From Oceanisphaera pacifica (GTDB lineage Bacteria; Pseudomonadota; Gammaproteobacteria; Enterobacterales; Aeromonadaceae), in the NCBI RefSeq assembly GCF_017498065.1, contig NZ_JAGDFX010000007.1, forward strand, positions 124,001 to 188,000: a DNA stretch of 64,000 bases, written 5' to 3'. The position numbers and the translations under genes are program-made. The notes below the pieces were generated by a model. The model did not search any database. It was not told the origin of the DNA and saw only the letters and a list, made by a program, of their open reading frames with translations. Below, piece after piece: positions 8,346 to 18,949 of the stretch. Within the stretch, counting starts at the first letter, position 1, and each line of letters begins with the position of its first letter.

Positions 8346-9412
8346 GTGACTAAGGAACGTATTTTATTTATCGATCGCGACGGCACCATGGTAGAAGAGC
8401 CCGCCGTTGATAAGCAGTTAGACCGCCTCGACAAGTTAGCGTTTTTACCCGGCGTGATCCCCGCCCTGCTTAAGCTACAAGAAAGTGGCTATAAGCTGGT
8501 GATGGTGACCAACCAAGACGGCTTAGGCACCAACAGCTTCCCCCAAGCCGATTTTGATGCCCCGCATAATTTAATGATGCAAATTCTCACCTCGCAAGGG
8601 GTGAACTTTCAAGATGTATTAGTGTGCCCGCACTTTCAAGAAGATGATTGTGCCTGTCGCAAGCCACGCTTAGGCTTAGTAAAAGACTATTTACAAGCTG
8701 GGCGCATCGACTTTACCGACTCTTGGGTGATTGGCGATCGGCAAACCGATATTCAATTAGCCGAAAACATGGGCTTACCTGGCTTACATTACGGGCACAA
8801 CGGGCTGGGTTGGCCACAAATAGTGGCGCAACTGTTAAGCCGTGGCCGCACCGCCGCTGTTATTCGTACCACCAAAGAAACCGATATTAAGATTTCTCTA
8901 GATCTCGATACCCAAGGTGGCAGCCAGCTTAATACCGGCTTACACTTTTTTGATCATATGCTAGATCAAATTGCCACTCACGGCGGCTTTCAGCTAAATG
9001 TGCAAGTAGATGGCGATTTACATATAGACGATCACCACACGGTAGAAGACACCGCCCTCGCGCTGGGCGAAGCCATGCGCAAAGCCCTAGGCAATAAACG
9101 TGGCATAGGTCGGTTTGGTTTTGTGCTGCCCATGGATGAATGTGAAGCCGCCGTCACACTCGACTTATCCGGTCGCCCTTATATGTCTTTTGAAGGTGAA
9201 TTTCGCCAAGACAAGGTTGGCGATATGTCAGTAGAGATGGTGCCGCACTTCTTTCGCTCACTCAGTGACAGCTTAGCCTGCAATATTCACCTAAAAGTGA
9301 CCGGCCAAAATACCCACCATATGGTAGAAAGCACCTTTAAGAGCTTTGGCCGCGCCTTGCGCCAAGCGCTTAAAGTGGAAGGCAATGAACTGCCCTCCAG
9401 CAAGGGGGTATT

Positions 9413-9416
<4 letters not shown>
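8346..9416 (+). CDS. hisB: Bifunctional histidinol-phosphatase / imidazoleglycerol-phosphate dehydratase
   Basis: This two-domain enzyme supplies two steps of histidine synthesis. The N-terminal HAD phosphatase domain (about 1-165) has nucleophile and acid D10 and D12 in FIDRDGT and a zinc loop [11 protein letters not shown]. The C-terminal dehydratase domain (about 168-356) carries metal-binding HH motifs in DDHHTVED and NTHHMVES. The fusion is the typical gammaproteobacterial form. It starts with GTG at 8346, directly after the hisC stop, with AGGAG in the end of hisC. Its own stop overlaps the hisH start by 4 bases. Confidence 0.97.
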
Positions 9417-11502
<2,086 letters not shown>

Positions 11503-11510
<8 letters not shown>

Positions 11511-12132
11511 TCACACTAACAAGTTCAACCCAGCGCAGCTAGATTGGGAAAAAGTTGACGGCCTGATGCCCGTTGTTGTGCAAGACTGCCATAGCGGCCG
11601 TGTACTGATGCTGGGTTATATGAATCAAGATGCCCTCGCCCAAACGTTAGCAAGCAAGCAGGTCACGTTTTATAGTCGCACTAAAAATCGCTTGTGGACC
11701 AAAGGCGAAAGCTCGGGCCATTTCTTACAGCTTACCGATATTAGCACCGACTGCGATAACGACACCTTGCTGGCATTGGTTGAGCCCATAGGCCCAACCT
11801 GCCATTTAGGTCACACCTCGTGCTTTAACCAGCAAACCCTGCCCGATTTGGTGTTTTTGTCTGAGCTTGAGCAAGTGATTGCTGATCGCAAAGGCGCGGA
11901 TGCCACATCAAGCTATACCGCGAGTTTGTATGCCAGCGGCACCAAGCGTATTGCGCAAAAAGTTGGCGAAGAAGGCGTAGAAACTGCGCTGGCCGCCACC
12001 GTGCACGATCACAATGAGCTAATCAACGAGTCCGCCGACTTGCTCTATCACCTTACCGTGTTATTACAGCAAGAAGAACTGCAGCTCAGTGATGTCATTG
12101 CCAAGCTGCAAGCACGACATACAGTTAAGTAA
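11503..12132 (+). CDS. hisI: Phosphoribosyl-AMP cyclohydrolase / phosphoribosyl-ATP pyrophosphatase
   Basis: Bifunctional HisI(E) catalyses the second and third steps of the pathway. The N-terminal cyclohydrolase domain (about 1-115) has the zinc-associated cysteines in [10 protein letters not shown] and [10 protein letters not shown]. The C-terminal pyrophosphatase domain (about 120-205) has [13 protein letters not shown], the nucleotide/Mg-binding helix, and [14 protein letters not shown]. It starts with GTG at 11503, overlapping the hisF stop by 8 bases. It is the last gene of the operon and is followed by a strong terminator. Confidence 0.96.
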
Positions 12133-12155
12133 GCGCCCAGCAGCAAACTAGTACT

Positions 12156-12195
12156 AAAAAGCCCCGAGATACAAACGTGTATATCGGGGCTTTTT
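12156..12195 (+). terminator. Rho-independent terminator of the his operon
   Basis: AAAAAGCCCCGA (12156-12167) pairs with TCGGGGCTTTTT (12184-12195). The GC-rich stem is followed by a T-run, and the A-run on the other side makes it potentially bidirectional. It lies 24 bases after the hisI stop. Confidence 0.93.
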
Positions 12196-12546
12196 GTCGC
12201 TTGGTGTAATACCAGCCTGAAATATCACAGGTTTATACCAATCTGGAAAAGTAACTAGTCTGTTTTTATTTGTATAAAAAGTCGAACAAAGGGTCTACTC
12301 CACCGACACGCTGCAAGCTCCTCCCTGTGGCGCTCAGTACATGACATCCCTGTCATGTGATGGTCCCCTATGCCGCGAAGCCGCCTGTGAACGGGGTTAG
12401 CAGGCGACTCAGTGGCTGATGGCCGAACAAAAGGCTCACTTCGCCAAGCCCAGCATTATGTTAAGTACAAGCCAAACAATCCCCTACCCCTGCACTCCCC
12501 TTACTACTGAAAAGTAATAACGCCGAAAGAACAGTACCCAAGATGC
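12196..12546. other. Non-coding intergenic block with short inverted repeats
   Basis: No gene is supported. The block contains a perfect inverted repeat, ACATGACA (12339-12346) and TGTCATGT (12351-12358). It sits inside a stretch rich in CTGCAAGCTCCTCCCTG-like sequence that looks like a dispersed intergenic element of marine gammaproteobacteria. That impression is from memory of style, not from a search. Confidence 0.4.
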
Positions 12547-12610
12547 TTGACACAGGCGCGAACTATGATAAATTTTTATGGTGTTGATAACTATTGTTAT
12601 TATCAACACC
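12547..12610 (+). promoter_or_regulatory. Promoter overlapped by a Fur box, upstream of the iron transporter
   Basis: A TTGACA -35 box (12547-12552) and TAAATT -10 box (12569-12574) are 16 bases apart. Directly downstream lies a palindrome with 11-base arms, GGTGTTGATAA (12580-12590) and TTATCAACACC (12600-12610). Its inner 19 bases (12586-12604) match the classical Fur consensus at 14 of 19 positions by eye. This fits iron repression of the fbp genes that follow, since Fur bound here would cover the likely start of transcription. There are about 160 bases of leader before fbpA. Confidence 0.72.
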
Positions 12611-12768
12611 AATTATGCAAGCGTAAAGCCACATCAAAGACTCGATATTTTGCCATGGACGCAAACTCACCGCACGGAACTCGACAGTAAAACTCACTTA
12701 TTAACTGATTTATGCTGATATCCACAGTCACCTGCGCTTCCCTACCTACTCAGTAAGGATGTTTGTTC

Positions 12769-13782
12769 ATGCCTAATTCTATTTCTCGCCGCACAAAAGT
12801 CAGTGCGATTGCTCTCTCCACACTGATGCTACTAAGCCCGCTTAGCGCGAATGCCGCCTTAACCATTTATAATGGCCAGCATAAAACCGCCACCCTTGCC
12901 TTAATTGATGCTTTTAGTGCCAAAACCGATATTGAAGTGGTATCACGCCAAGGGTCAAGCAACGAGTTAGCGCACCAAATTGTAGAAGAAGGACATCGCT
13001 CGCCCGCAGATATTATTTACACCGAAGAGTCGACTCCGCTTATTATGTTGGCCAATAAAGGTTTACTAACCAGCATTGATGCCAAAGCGCTAAGCAATAT
13101 ACCGGCCGAATATCGTGATCCTGATGGCAAATGGGTGGGCTTGCTTGCTCGGTCGCGCGTTATTGCCTATAACAAAGATAATATTAGCCCAGATCAACTC
13201 CCCACCTCTGTGCACGACTTAACGAATGACAAGTGGAAAGATCAATTTGCCTTCGTTAAAACCAGCGGCGCATTTCAAAAACAACTTTCAGCCATGATTA
13301 AGCTCGACGGTAAAGAAAAAGCCACCGCTTGGTTAGAGGGGTTAAGTAAAAACGGCAAGGTGTATCGCCATAACAAAGCAGCACTGGATGCGGTAGAGCG
13401 CGGCGATATTGCGTTTGCATTAATTAATAATTACTACTGGGACAATATGGCCCGTGAAAAAGGCGCCGATAACCTACATTCTGCCTTGTACTTTATGGGG
13501 ACGCAGGATCTAGGTGATTTGGTGACGGTTTCCGGTGCCGCTATTGTGGCCTCAAGTCAAAACAAAGACGAAGCTCAGCAGTTTATGGCGTTTGCGACAA
13601 GCAAAGAAGGTCAGCAAATATTAACGGACAAAAGTGCACAATATCCGTTGAATACCGACGTAGACACCCATGGTCTAAAGCCCTTCTCTGAGCTGACGCC
13701 CCCTAATGATACATTAGACTTAGGCGAATACAGCGACGGTAAAGCGGCCATTGAGCTTCTGCAAGAAGTCGGTCTGCTATAA
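12769..13782 (+). CDS. fbpA: Periplasmic ferric-iron-binding protein (FbpA/AfuA type)
   Basis: This substrate-binding protein captures Fe(III) in the periplasm and hands it to the FbpB permease. It has a Sec signal peptide with likely cleavage after SANA (residue 29). The mature protein begins with LTIYNGQH, typical of the family. The tandem tyrosines that bind iron in FbpA are present as YY222-223 in NNYYWDN. The start is ATG at 12769, with AAGGAT about 10 bases upstream; an in-frame TTG six bases earlier is less likely. The gene leads a Fur-controlled set with permease and ATPase genes on the same strand. Total length is 337 residues. Confidence 0.93.
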   Translation: MPNSISRRTKVSAIALSTLMLLSPLSANAALTIYNGQHKTATLALIDAFSAKTDIEVVSRQGSSNELAHQIVEEGHRSPADIIYTEESTPLIMLANKGLLTSIDAKALSNIPAEYRDPDGKWVGLLARSRVIAYNKDNISPDQLPTSVHDLTNDKWKDQFAFVKTSGAFQKQLSAMIKLDGKEKATAWLEGLSKNGKVYRHNKAALDAVERGDIAFALINNYYWDNMAREKGADNLHSALYFMGTQDLGDLVTVSGAAIVASSQNKDEAQQFMAFATSKEGQQILTDKSAQYPLNTDVDTHGLKPFSELTPPNDTLDLGEYSDGKAAIELLQEVGLL

Positions 13783-13808
13783 AGCGTGCTACGCAAATGC
13801 ACCGTATT

Positions 13809-13838
13809 GGCCAGAGGTATAATAAGCAGCCTCTGGCC
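13809..13838 (+). terminator. Hairpin between fbpA and fbpB
   Basis: GGCCAGAGG (13809-13817) pairs perfectly with CCTCTGGCC (13830-13838). No T-run follows, so it may act as an mRNA-stabilising or partial-termination hairpin that keeps binding-protein levels above permease levels. That role is inference; such hairpins are common behind binding-protein genes. Confidence 0.5.
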
Positions 13839-13898
13839 ATGCTTGTTTATTAACGCCCAGCATCCGGTTTTTAAATCCGATAAACATTGAGAGCTGTC

Positions 13899-15521
13899 AT
13901 GTCTCACCCCATCGCTTATAACAAGCGCACTCAAGCTATTCCATTGGGCCTAATTTTTCCCGTGGTTTTGCTGGTGTTACTCACCAGCCTACCGCTGCTC
14001 TATATTGCCTTGCGAGCACAAGAGGCGGGACTAGATAGCGCACTGAGCTTGATCTTTCGCACCCGTGTGTATGACTTATTACTTAATACCCTAAAGCTGG
14101 TCACTGTGGTCACACTGCTCAGCAGTGTCATTGGCGTAACCACCGCTTGGTTAATTGAGCGCACCGACTTGCCTAAGCGCCAGCTGTGGAATGCCTTAAT
14201 CACCCTGCCCTTTGCCGTGCCGGCCTTTATTAGTAGTTATAGCTGGGTGTCTATTTTTCCGAGCTTAGAAGGGTTTGGTGGCGCGATTTTAGTTCTCACT
14301 TTATGTAATTATCCTCTGGTGCATTTGCCGGTCGCTGCCGCACTAAGGGGCATGGATCCTGCATTAGAAGAAACCTCGCGCTCGTTAGGATTTAATCGCA
14401 GACACACCTTCTTTAAAGTCATTTTACCCCAACTACGGCCGTCTTTATTAGGTGGCGCGATTCTTATTGCCTTGCATATGTTGGGGGAGTTTGGTGCCTT
14501 ATCCTTTTTAAACTACGAAACCTTTACCACCGCCATTTTTGATCAATACTACGTAGCCTTCGACGGCTCCTCCGCTGCCATGCTGACCTTGGTACTACTG
14601 CTGTTGTGCTTAGGGTTATTAGCATTAGAGCTACTGGTACGTGGCAAAGCGAAATACGCCATTGCCCGCAAAGGTGCCCCTGGTCAGCTAGACTGCATCC
14701 CCTTAGGCGCCATGCAGCCAGTGGCAATGTTTGGCTTAATGCTACTGATATTGCTCGCCGCCGGTGTTCCCTTAGGCATTATTAGCTACTGGTTAATAAC
14801 GGGAACCTCAAGCGCCTTGTCTATCAGTGAGGTACTGAATGCATTATCAACCACCCTCACCCTAGGAGCGGGTGGCGCTGTAATGGCCATTAGCTTTGCG
14901 CTGCCATTGGTATTTTTAACGGTGCGCTATCAAGGTAAGTTGGCCATGCTAGCAGAGCGATTACCTTATTTTATTCACAGTTTACCTGGGCTGGTCATTG
15001 GCCTTACGCTGGTCTTTTTTGCTATTCGTTATGCCTATCCGTTTTATCAAACGACGCTGCTCTTATTAATTGGCTACGCCATGCTCTATTTACCCTTGGC
15101 ACAGTCCTCTATTCGCGCAGCACTGGTGCAAGTTTCACAACAACTCGAAGAAGTGGCGCGCTCATTAGGTAAAGGCCCGCTCACCGTATTTATGCGCATC
15201 ACCTTACCCCTGATCACCCCAGGCGTTGGAGCAGGGTTAGCCTTGGTGTTTTTACAAATCATGAAAGAGCTGACTGCTACTTTATTACTTAGGCCAACAG
15301 GCGTAGAAACCTTAGCAACCAAGGTGTGGGAGCATACGGCGAATGCCGAGTTTGGCGCCTCAGCTCCTTATGCCGCTTTGTTAATATTGGTGTCTGGTCT
15401 GCCAGTATACTTATTAACCATGCGTACCTTTACCCAAAACCAACCACGCCAACTTAATCCCTCTCTTTCTATTACCAAGGCCAATATTGATGAAAAAGCT
15501 AATCATCCAGAATGTGTCTAA
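13899..15521 (+). CDS. fbpB: Ferric iron ABC transporter, fused double permease
   Basis: This inner-membrane permease of 540 residues contains two copies of the binding-protein-dependent permease domain in one chain, the usual form for FbpB/SfuB. About twelve hydrophobic helices are visible. Each half carries an EAA-type coupling motif for the ATPase: EETSRSLGFNRRHTF in the first half and EEVARSLGKGPLTVF in the second. The ATG at 13899 has GAGAG about 8 bases upstream and is preferred over an in-frame TTG at 13887. Its 3' end overlaps fbpC by 32 bases, suggesting coupled translation. Confidence 0.93.
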   Translation: MSHPIAYNKRTQAIPLGLIFPVVLLVLLTSLPLLYIALRAQEAGLDSALSLIFRTRVYDLLLNTLKLVTVVTLLSSVIGVTTAWLIERTDLPKRQLWNALITLPFAVPAFISSYSWVSIFPSLEGFGGAILVLTLCNYPLVHLPVAAALRGMDPALEETSRSLGFNRRHTFFKVILPQLRPSLLGGAILIALHMLGEFGALSFLNYETFTTAIFDQYYVAFDGSSAAMLTLVLLLLCLGLLALELLVRGKAKYAIARKGAPGQLDCIPLGAMQPVAMFGLMLLILLAAGVPLGIISYWLITGTSSALSISEVLNALSTTLTLGAGGAVMAISFALPLVFLTVRYQGKLAMLAERLPYFIHSLPGLVIGLTLVFFAIRYAYPFYQTTLLLLIGYAMLYLPLAQSSIRAALVQVSQQLEEVARSLGKGPLTVFMRITLPLITPGVGAGLALVFLQIMKELTATLLLRPTGVETLATKVWEHTANAEFGASAPYAALLILVSGLPVYLLTMRTFTQNQPRQLNPSLSITKANIDEKANHPECV

Positions 15522-16539
15522 GCAATTTGGCGAGGTACACGCCTTACACAATGTGAGCCTTGCGCTTGATGAAGGAAAAATGCTGGCCGTTTTAGGCCCT
15601 TCTGGCTGTGGTAAAACAACCTTACTGCGCTCTATCGCTGGCTTTGAAACCCCCAATGCTGGGCGCATTATGATTAATGATCAGACGCTATTTAGCCCGC
15701 AGACCAACATTAAGCCCGAGCACAGAAAAATAGGCTATGTACCACAACACGGGGTGTTATTTCCTCACTTAACGGTGGCGAATAATATCGCTTTTGGCTT
15801 ACCTAACACTCACTATCAACACAAAGCCAAAAAAGAGGCGCGTGTTAACGACATGCTACAACTGGTGGGCATGGACGGATTAGGGCATCGAATGCCCCAT
15901 GAGTTGTCGGGCGGCCAACAGCAAAGAATCGCCTTGGCACGGGCATTGGCCCCTGCCCCCTCGTTGGTATTACTGGATGAGCCTTTTTCCGCTTTAGATG
16001 CCGGATTAAGAGCCAGCCTACGAGAAGAAGTAAAAGCCACTTTACGTCAAATTGGCGCCACGGCAATTTTAGTCACACACGATCAAGAAGAAGCCTTATC
16101 CATGGCAGACTCAGTGGCAGTAATGCGTCAAGGTCAGTGCATACAGGTGGCGGATCCAGTTACTCTTTATCAATACCCTGCAGATTTGGATGTCGCTCAT
16201 TTTGTAGGGGAAGCCATAACCCTAGCAGCCACACTTAAAGCGGGCCAAGCTGATTGCAGCTTTGGCAAGCTGCCTTTAGCGCCCGTTTGCACGAATGAGC
16301 AAACAGATGCCATTATTATGATCCGCCCCGAGCAGTTTGTGCCCTGCTGCCACACCGAGCAACAGCTTGCAGGGCAAGTAATTGACACCACCTATTACGG
16401 CCACAATACATTAGTACACCTTAAAACCAATGCACAATACGGTGCACACCATATACATATACGCGTTAGCGGTGCCCATACTTATGCTAAGGGGGAGTAC
16501 ATGGGGTTAAAAATAATAGGTGATGTGATGGCGTATTAG
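15490..16539 (+). CDS. fbpC: Ferric iron ABC transporter ATPase
   Basis: This cytoplasmic ATPase energises the FbpAB iron importer. Of 349 residues, the first 240 or so form the ABC domain, with Walker A GPSGCGKTT, signature LSGGQQQRIALARAL, Walker B LVLLDEPFSALDA and switch histidine in VTHDQEEAL. A C-terminal TOBE-like regulatory region follows, with IMIRPEQFVP and TTYYGHNTLV. The start is ATG at 15490, one codon after an in-frame TTG. It overlaps the end of fbpB in another frame. No close terminator is seen after it. Confidence 0.93.
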   Translation: MKKLIIQNVSKQFGEVHALHNVSLALDEGKMLAVLGPSGCGKTTLLRSIAGFETPNAGRIMINDQTLFSPQTNIKPEHRKIGYVPQHGVLFPHLTVANNIAFGLPNTHYQHKAKKEARVNDMLQLVGMDGLGHRMPHELSGGQQQRIALARALAPAPSLVLLDEPFSALDAGLRASLREEVKATLRQIGATAILVTHDQEEALSMADSVAVMRQGQCIQVADPVTLYQYPADLDVAHFVGEAITLAATLKAGQADCSFGKLPLAPVCTNEQTDAIIMIRPEQFVPCCHTEQQLAGQVIDTTYYGHNTLVHLKTNAQYGAHHIHIRVSGAHTYAKGEYMGLKIIGDVMAY

Positions 16540-16625
16540 GGCTACCAAGAATAAGCCTGTTCTGCTCTTTATAAACGAAGACTTGCGGTTGTTTGGCTTG
16601 GCTGTTAGTTTACCAATACTCTTAT

Positions 16626-16642
16626 GTATGTTGGCATAACAA
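16626..16642 (+). promoter_or_regulatory. Ter-like sequence just before tus (weak candidate)
   Basis: The bases GTATGTTGGCATAACAA lie immediately before the tus ATG. E. coli Ter sites contain GTATGTTGTAACTA, and TerB overlaps the tus promoter to give autoregulation. Here GTATGTTG is identical, but three extra bases separate it from TAAC. The position is right and the match only partial, so this may be a diverged Ter site or chance. Confidence 0.3.
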
Positions 16643-17539
16643 ATGTTTACTTCAGCTGCTCGTTTAACACAAACTTTTAGTGAGTTAGAAGCCGCCATGG
16701 CTGCATTGACTCAGCTTATTAACGAAACTGGCCAAACCCAGTCTATTCAGGCTGCCTGTTTTACACTGCCTGCGGTGGCGAGCGGCGATGAACATGAGAC
16801 GGTGTCGCATATACCAGTCAATAGTCTAGACGGTGACCCAGCCATAGCCGCGGCGCTAAGTGGCTTTAAACAATGGTTTATGCAACCAAATTGTTCAACG
16901 AAGGCCAGCTTTCGTCTACCTGGCTACCTCATTTTACCCAGCACAGTAAAGCCACAATTGCATCAGCTAATTGAGCACATTAATCAACTAAAAAGCCAAT
17001 TTAAAGCCCAAGTACAAGAGGCAGGTAATCGAGACCAAAAGTTTGCACTGGTACACGATACCCTACCCGGTTTAATCACCTTGCAGGTGTATCGCCATTT
17101 AGTACTTTTACCTCATGCGGTGTCTCGGTTAGGCTTTACTTGGGCAAATAAGCAAATTATTCAAAAGGTAGATAAAGACGCGCTCATTAAACAACTTACC
17201 GATGCACGCTTATCTCCTCCTGCTCTGGTAGATGCACAAACCTGGTTACAGTCGGTAGAGAGAGAAATTTACGACGTTAAACGCGTATCTAACACCGCCG
17301 AGTTACGACTGCGCCGCCCGGTTAAAACGCACCCTATGGTGAATGTGCGCTGGCGCGAAGAAATACACCCGCGCCAGCAGCAAGTGAAAGCGCACCTGCC
17401 ATTGCTACTCTGCCAAGATGAGCCACCCGCCATTACCGCACTAGAAAGCTACCCGCCAGCTCAGGTACGCAAGCGCCGCGCAGCCACCACCAAAGACGAG
17501 CCGCTGATCCCTCGGCTACATATTTATTGCAAACGCTAA
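16643..17539 (+). CDS. tus: Replication terminus site-binding protein Tus
   Basis: Tus binds Ter sites as a monomer and stops the replicative helicase from one direction. The 298-residue protein aligns along its length with E. coli Tus (309). Conserved stretches include FRLPGYL, HINQLKSQF, LPGLITLQVYR, WANKQIIQKV, RRPVKTHPM and the C-terminal IPRLHIY. Residues that form the pocket for the flipped cytosine in the locked complex are kept: F134, H138 and G143 correspond to F140, H144 and G149, while I79 appears as Met80. It stands alone between fbpC and aspC. Base composition and style look like its neighbours, with no sign of a mobile element. Confidence 0.9.
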   Translation: MFTSAARLTQTFSELEAAMAALTQLINETGQTQSIQAACFTLPAVASGDEHETVSHIPVNSLDGDPAIAAALSGFKQWFMQPNCSTKASFRLPGYLILPSTVKPQLHQLIEHINQLKSQFKAQVQEAGNRDQKFALVHDTLPGLITLQVYRHLVLLPHAVSRLGFTWANKQIIQKVDKDALIKQLTDARLSPPALVDAQTWLQSVEREIYDVKRVSNTAELRLRRPVKTHPMVNVRWREEIHPRQQQVKAHLPLLLCQDEPPAITALESYPPAQVRKRRAATTKDEPLIPRLHIYCKR

Positions 17540-17683
17540 TTTATCACCTAGCCTGCTCATCCGTTAAAAAAACACCGCATACATTGAGTGATCACCGCAT
17601 TTTAACTAACGGAATCACGCACTTTTTATGCTATTATCGAAAGGCGTTACTTAACCCTCTTACTCACAAGGATTGAATATATT

Positions 17684-18874
17684 ATGTTTGAGAAAGTCAC
17701 CGCTGCACCGGCCGACCCTATTCTAGGGCTGACTGACACTTTTCGTAACGATCCTCGTACCAATAAAATAAACTTGGGCGTAGGCATCTACAAAAACGAA
17801 GCCGGCGACACCCCGGTTTTGCGTTGTGTTAAAAAAGCAGAAGCGCGCTTGGTTGAAGAGCAAACCACCAAAAACTACCTCGCCATTGAAGGGGTTGCCG
17901 CCTATGCCGGCGTAGTACAAAAGCTCTTGTTTGGTGACAATGCCGCCATTATTCAAGAGCAACGCGCTCGCACCGCACAATCACCGGGTGGTACAGGCGC
18001 ACTGCGCATTGCCGGTGAATTTATTGCGCGCCAACTTAATAGCAATACTATTTGGATTTCTAACCCTACCTGGGCCAACCACAAAGCTGTGTTTGCCGCT
18101 TCTGGTTTAGAAATCAAAGAGTACGGTTACTACAATGCCGAGACCAAAGACTTAGACTTTGATGCCATGCTGGCTGACTTAGCGCATGCCAAAGCTGGCG
18201 ACGTGGTGTTATTACACGGTTGTTGCCACAACCCCACCGGCATAGATCCTACACCTGAGCAATGGCAACAATTGGCTAAACTCTCTGCTGAAAAAGGCTG
18301 GTTGCCTTTGTTTGACTTCGCTTATCAAGGTTTTGGTAAAGGCATAGATGAAGATGCCTATGGCCTGCGTGTTTTTGCAGAGCACAACACCGAATTGCTG
18401 ATTGCCAGCTCATTCTCGAAAAACTTTGGTATGTATAACGAGCGTGTGGGTGCTTTCACATTAGTGGCCAACAATGCCGATGCGGCCAATGCCTCGTTCA
18501 GCCAAGTTAAAACCATTATTCGTGCCATTTACTCTAACCCACCAGCGCACGGTGCCAACGTTATCGCCATGATTGCCGAAGACGAAGCGCTATATGCAGA
18601 CTGGTTAGTCGAGTTGGCTGAAATGCGTGATCGCATTCAAGAAATGCGTACCTTGTTTGTAGAAAAGCTGGCCAGCCGTGGCGTCAGTAAAGACTTTAGC
18701 TTTATTGCTCGCCAAAACGGTATGTTTTCGTTTTCGGGGTTAACTAAACCACAGGTTGAACGCCTAAAAGACGAATTTGGTATCTACATTGTCGGCTCTG
18801 GCCGCATTAGCGTGGCAGGCATCACCAAGTCAAACATCGATGCTTTATGTGACGCCATCGCCGCGGTTATTTAA
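17684..18874 (+). CDS. aspC: Aspartate (aromatic) aminotransferase
   Basis: This PLP enzyme moves the amino group between aspartate and 2-oxoglutarate and often also handles aromatic amino acids. It has 396 residues and fold type I. The Schiff-base lysine is K246 in [15 protein letters not shown], the signature of the AspC/TyrB family. HNPTGIDP (about 182-189) and the substrate arginine region SGRISVAGI near the C-terminus are present. AspC and TyrB cannot be separated with certainty by eye; the N-terminus ([15 protein letters not shown]) fits AspC better. A terminator follows directly. Confidence 0.93.
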   Translation: MFEKVTAAPADPILGLTDTFRNDPRTNKINLGVGIYKNEAGDTPVLRCVKKAEARLVEEQTTKNYLAIEGVAAYAGVVQKLLFGDNAAIIQEQRARTAQSPGGTGALRIAGEFIARQLNSNTIWISNPTWANHKAVFAASGLEIKEYGYYNAETKDLDFDAMLADLAHAKAGDVVLLHGCCHNPTGIDPTPEQWQQLAKLSAEKGWLPLFDFAYQGFGKGIDEDAYGLRVFAEHNTELLIASSFSKNFGMYNERVGAFTLVANNADAANASFSQVKTIIRAIYSNPPAHGANVIAMIAEDEALYADWLVELAEMRDRIQEMRTLFVEKLASRGVSKDFSFIARQNGMFSFSGLTKPQVERLKDEFGIYIVGSGRISVAGITKSNIDALCDAIAAVI

Positions 18875-18900
18875 TACTAACAATAGCTAAGCGCACAATA

Positions 18901-18930
18901 AAAAACACAGAGCCAAGGCTCTGTGTTTTT
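18901..18930. terminator. Bidirectional terminator between aspC and the GGDEF gene
   Basis: AAAAACACAGAGCC (18901-18914) pairs with GGCTCTGTGTTTTT (18917-18930). Runs of A and T on the two sides allow termination from both strands. It separates convergent genes. Confidence 0.92.
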
Positions 18931-18949
18931 GCTATATGGCCTAAGCTCT

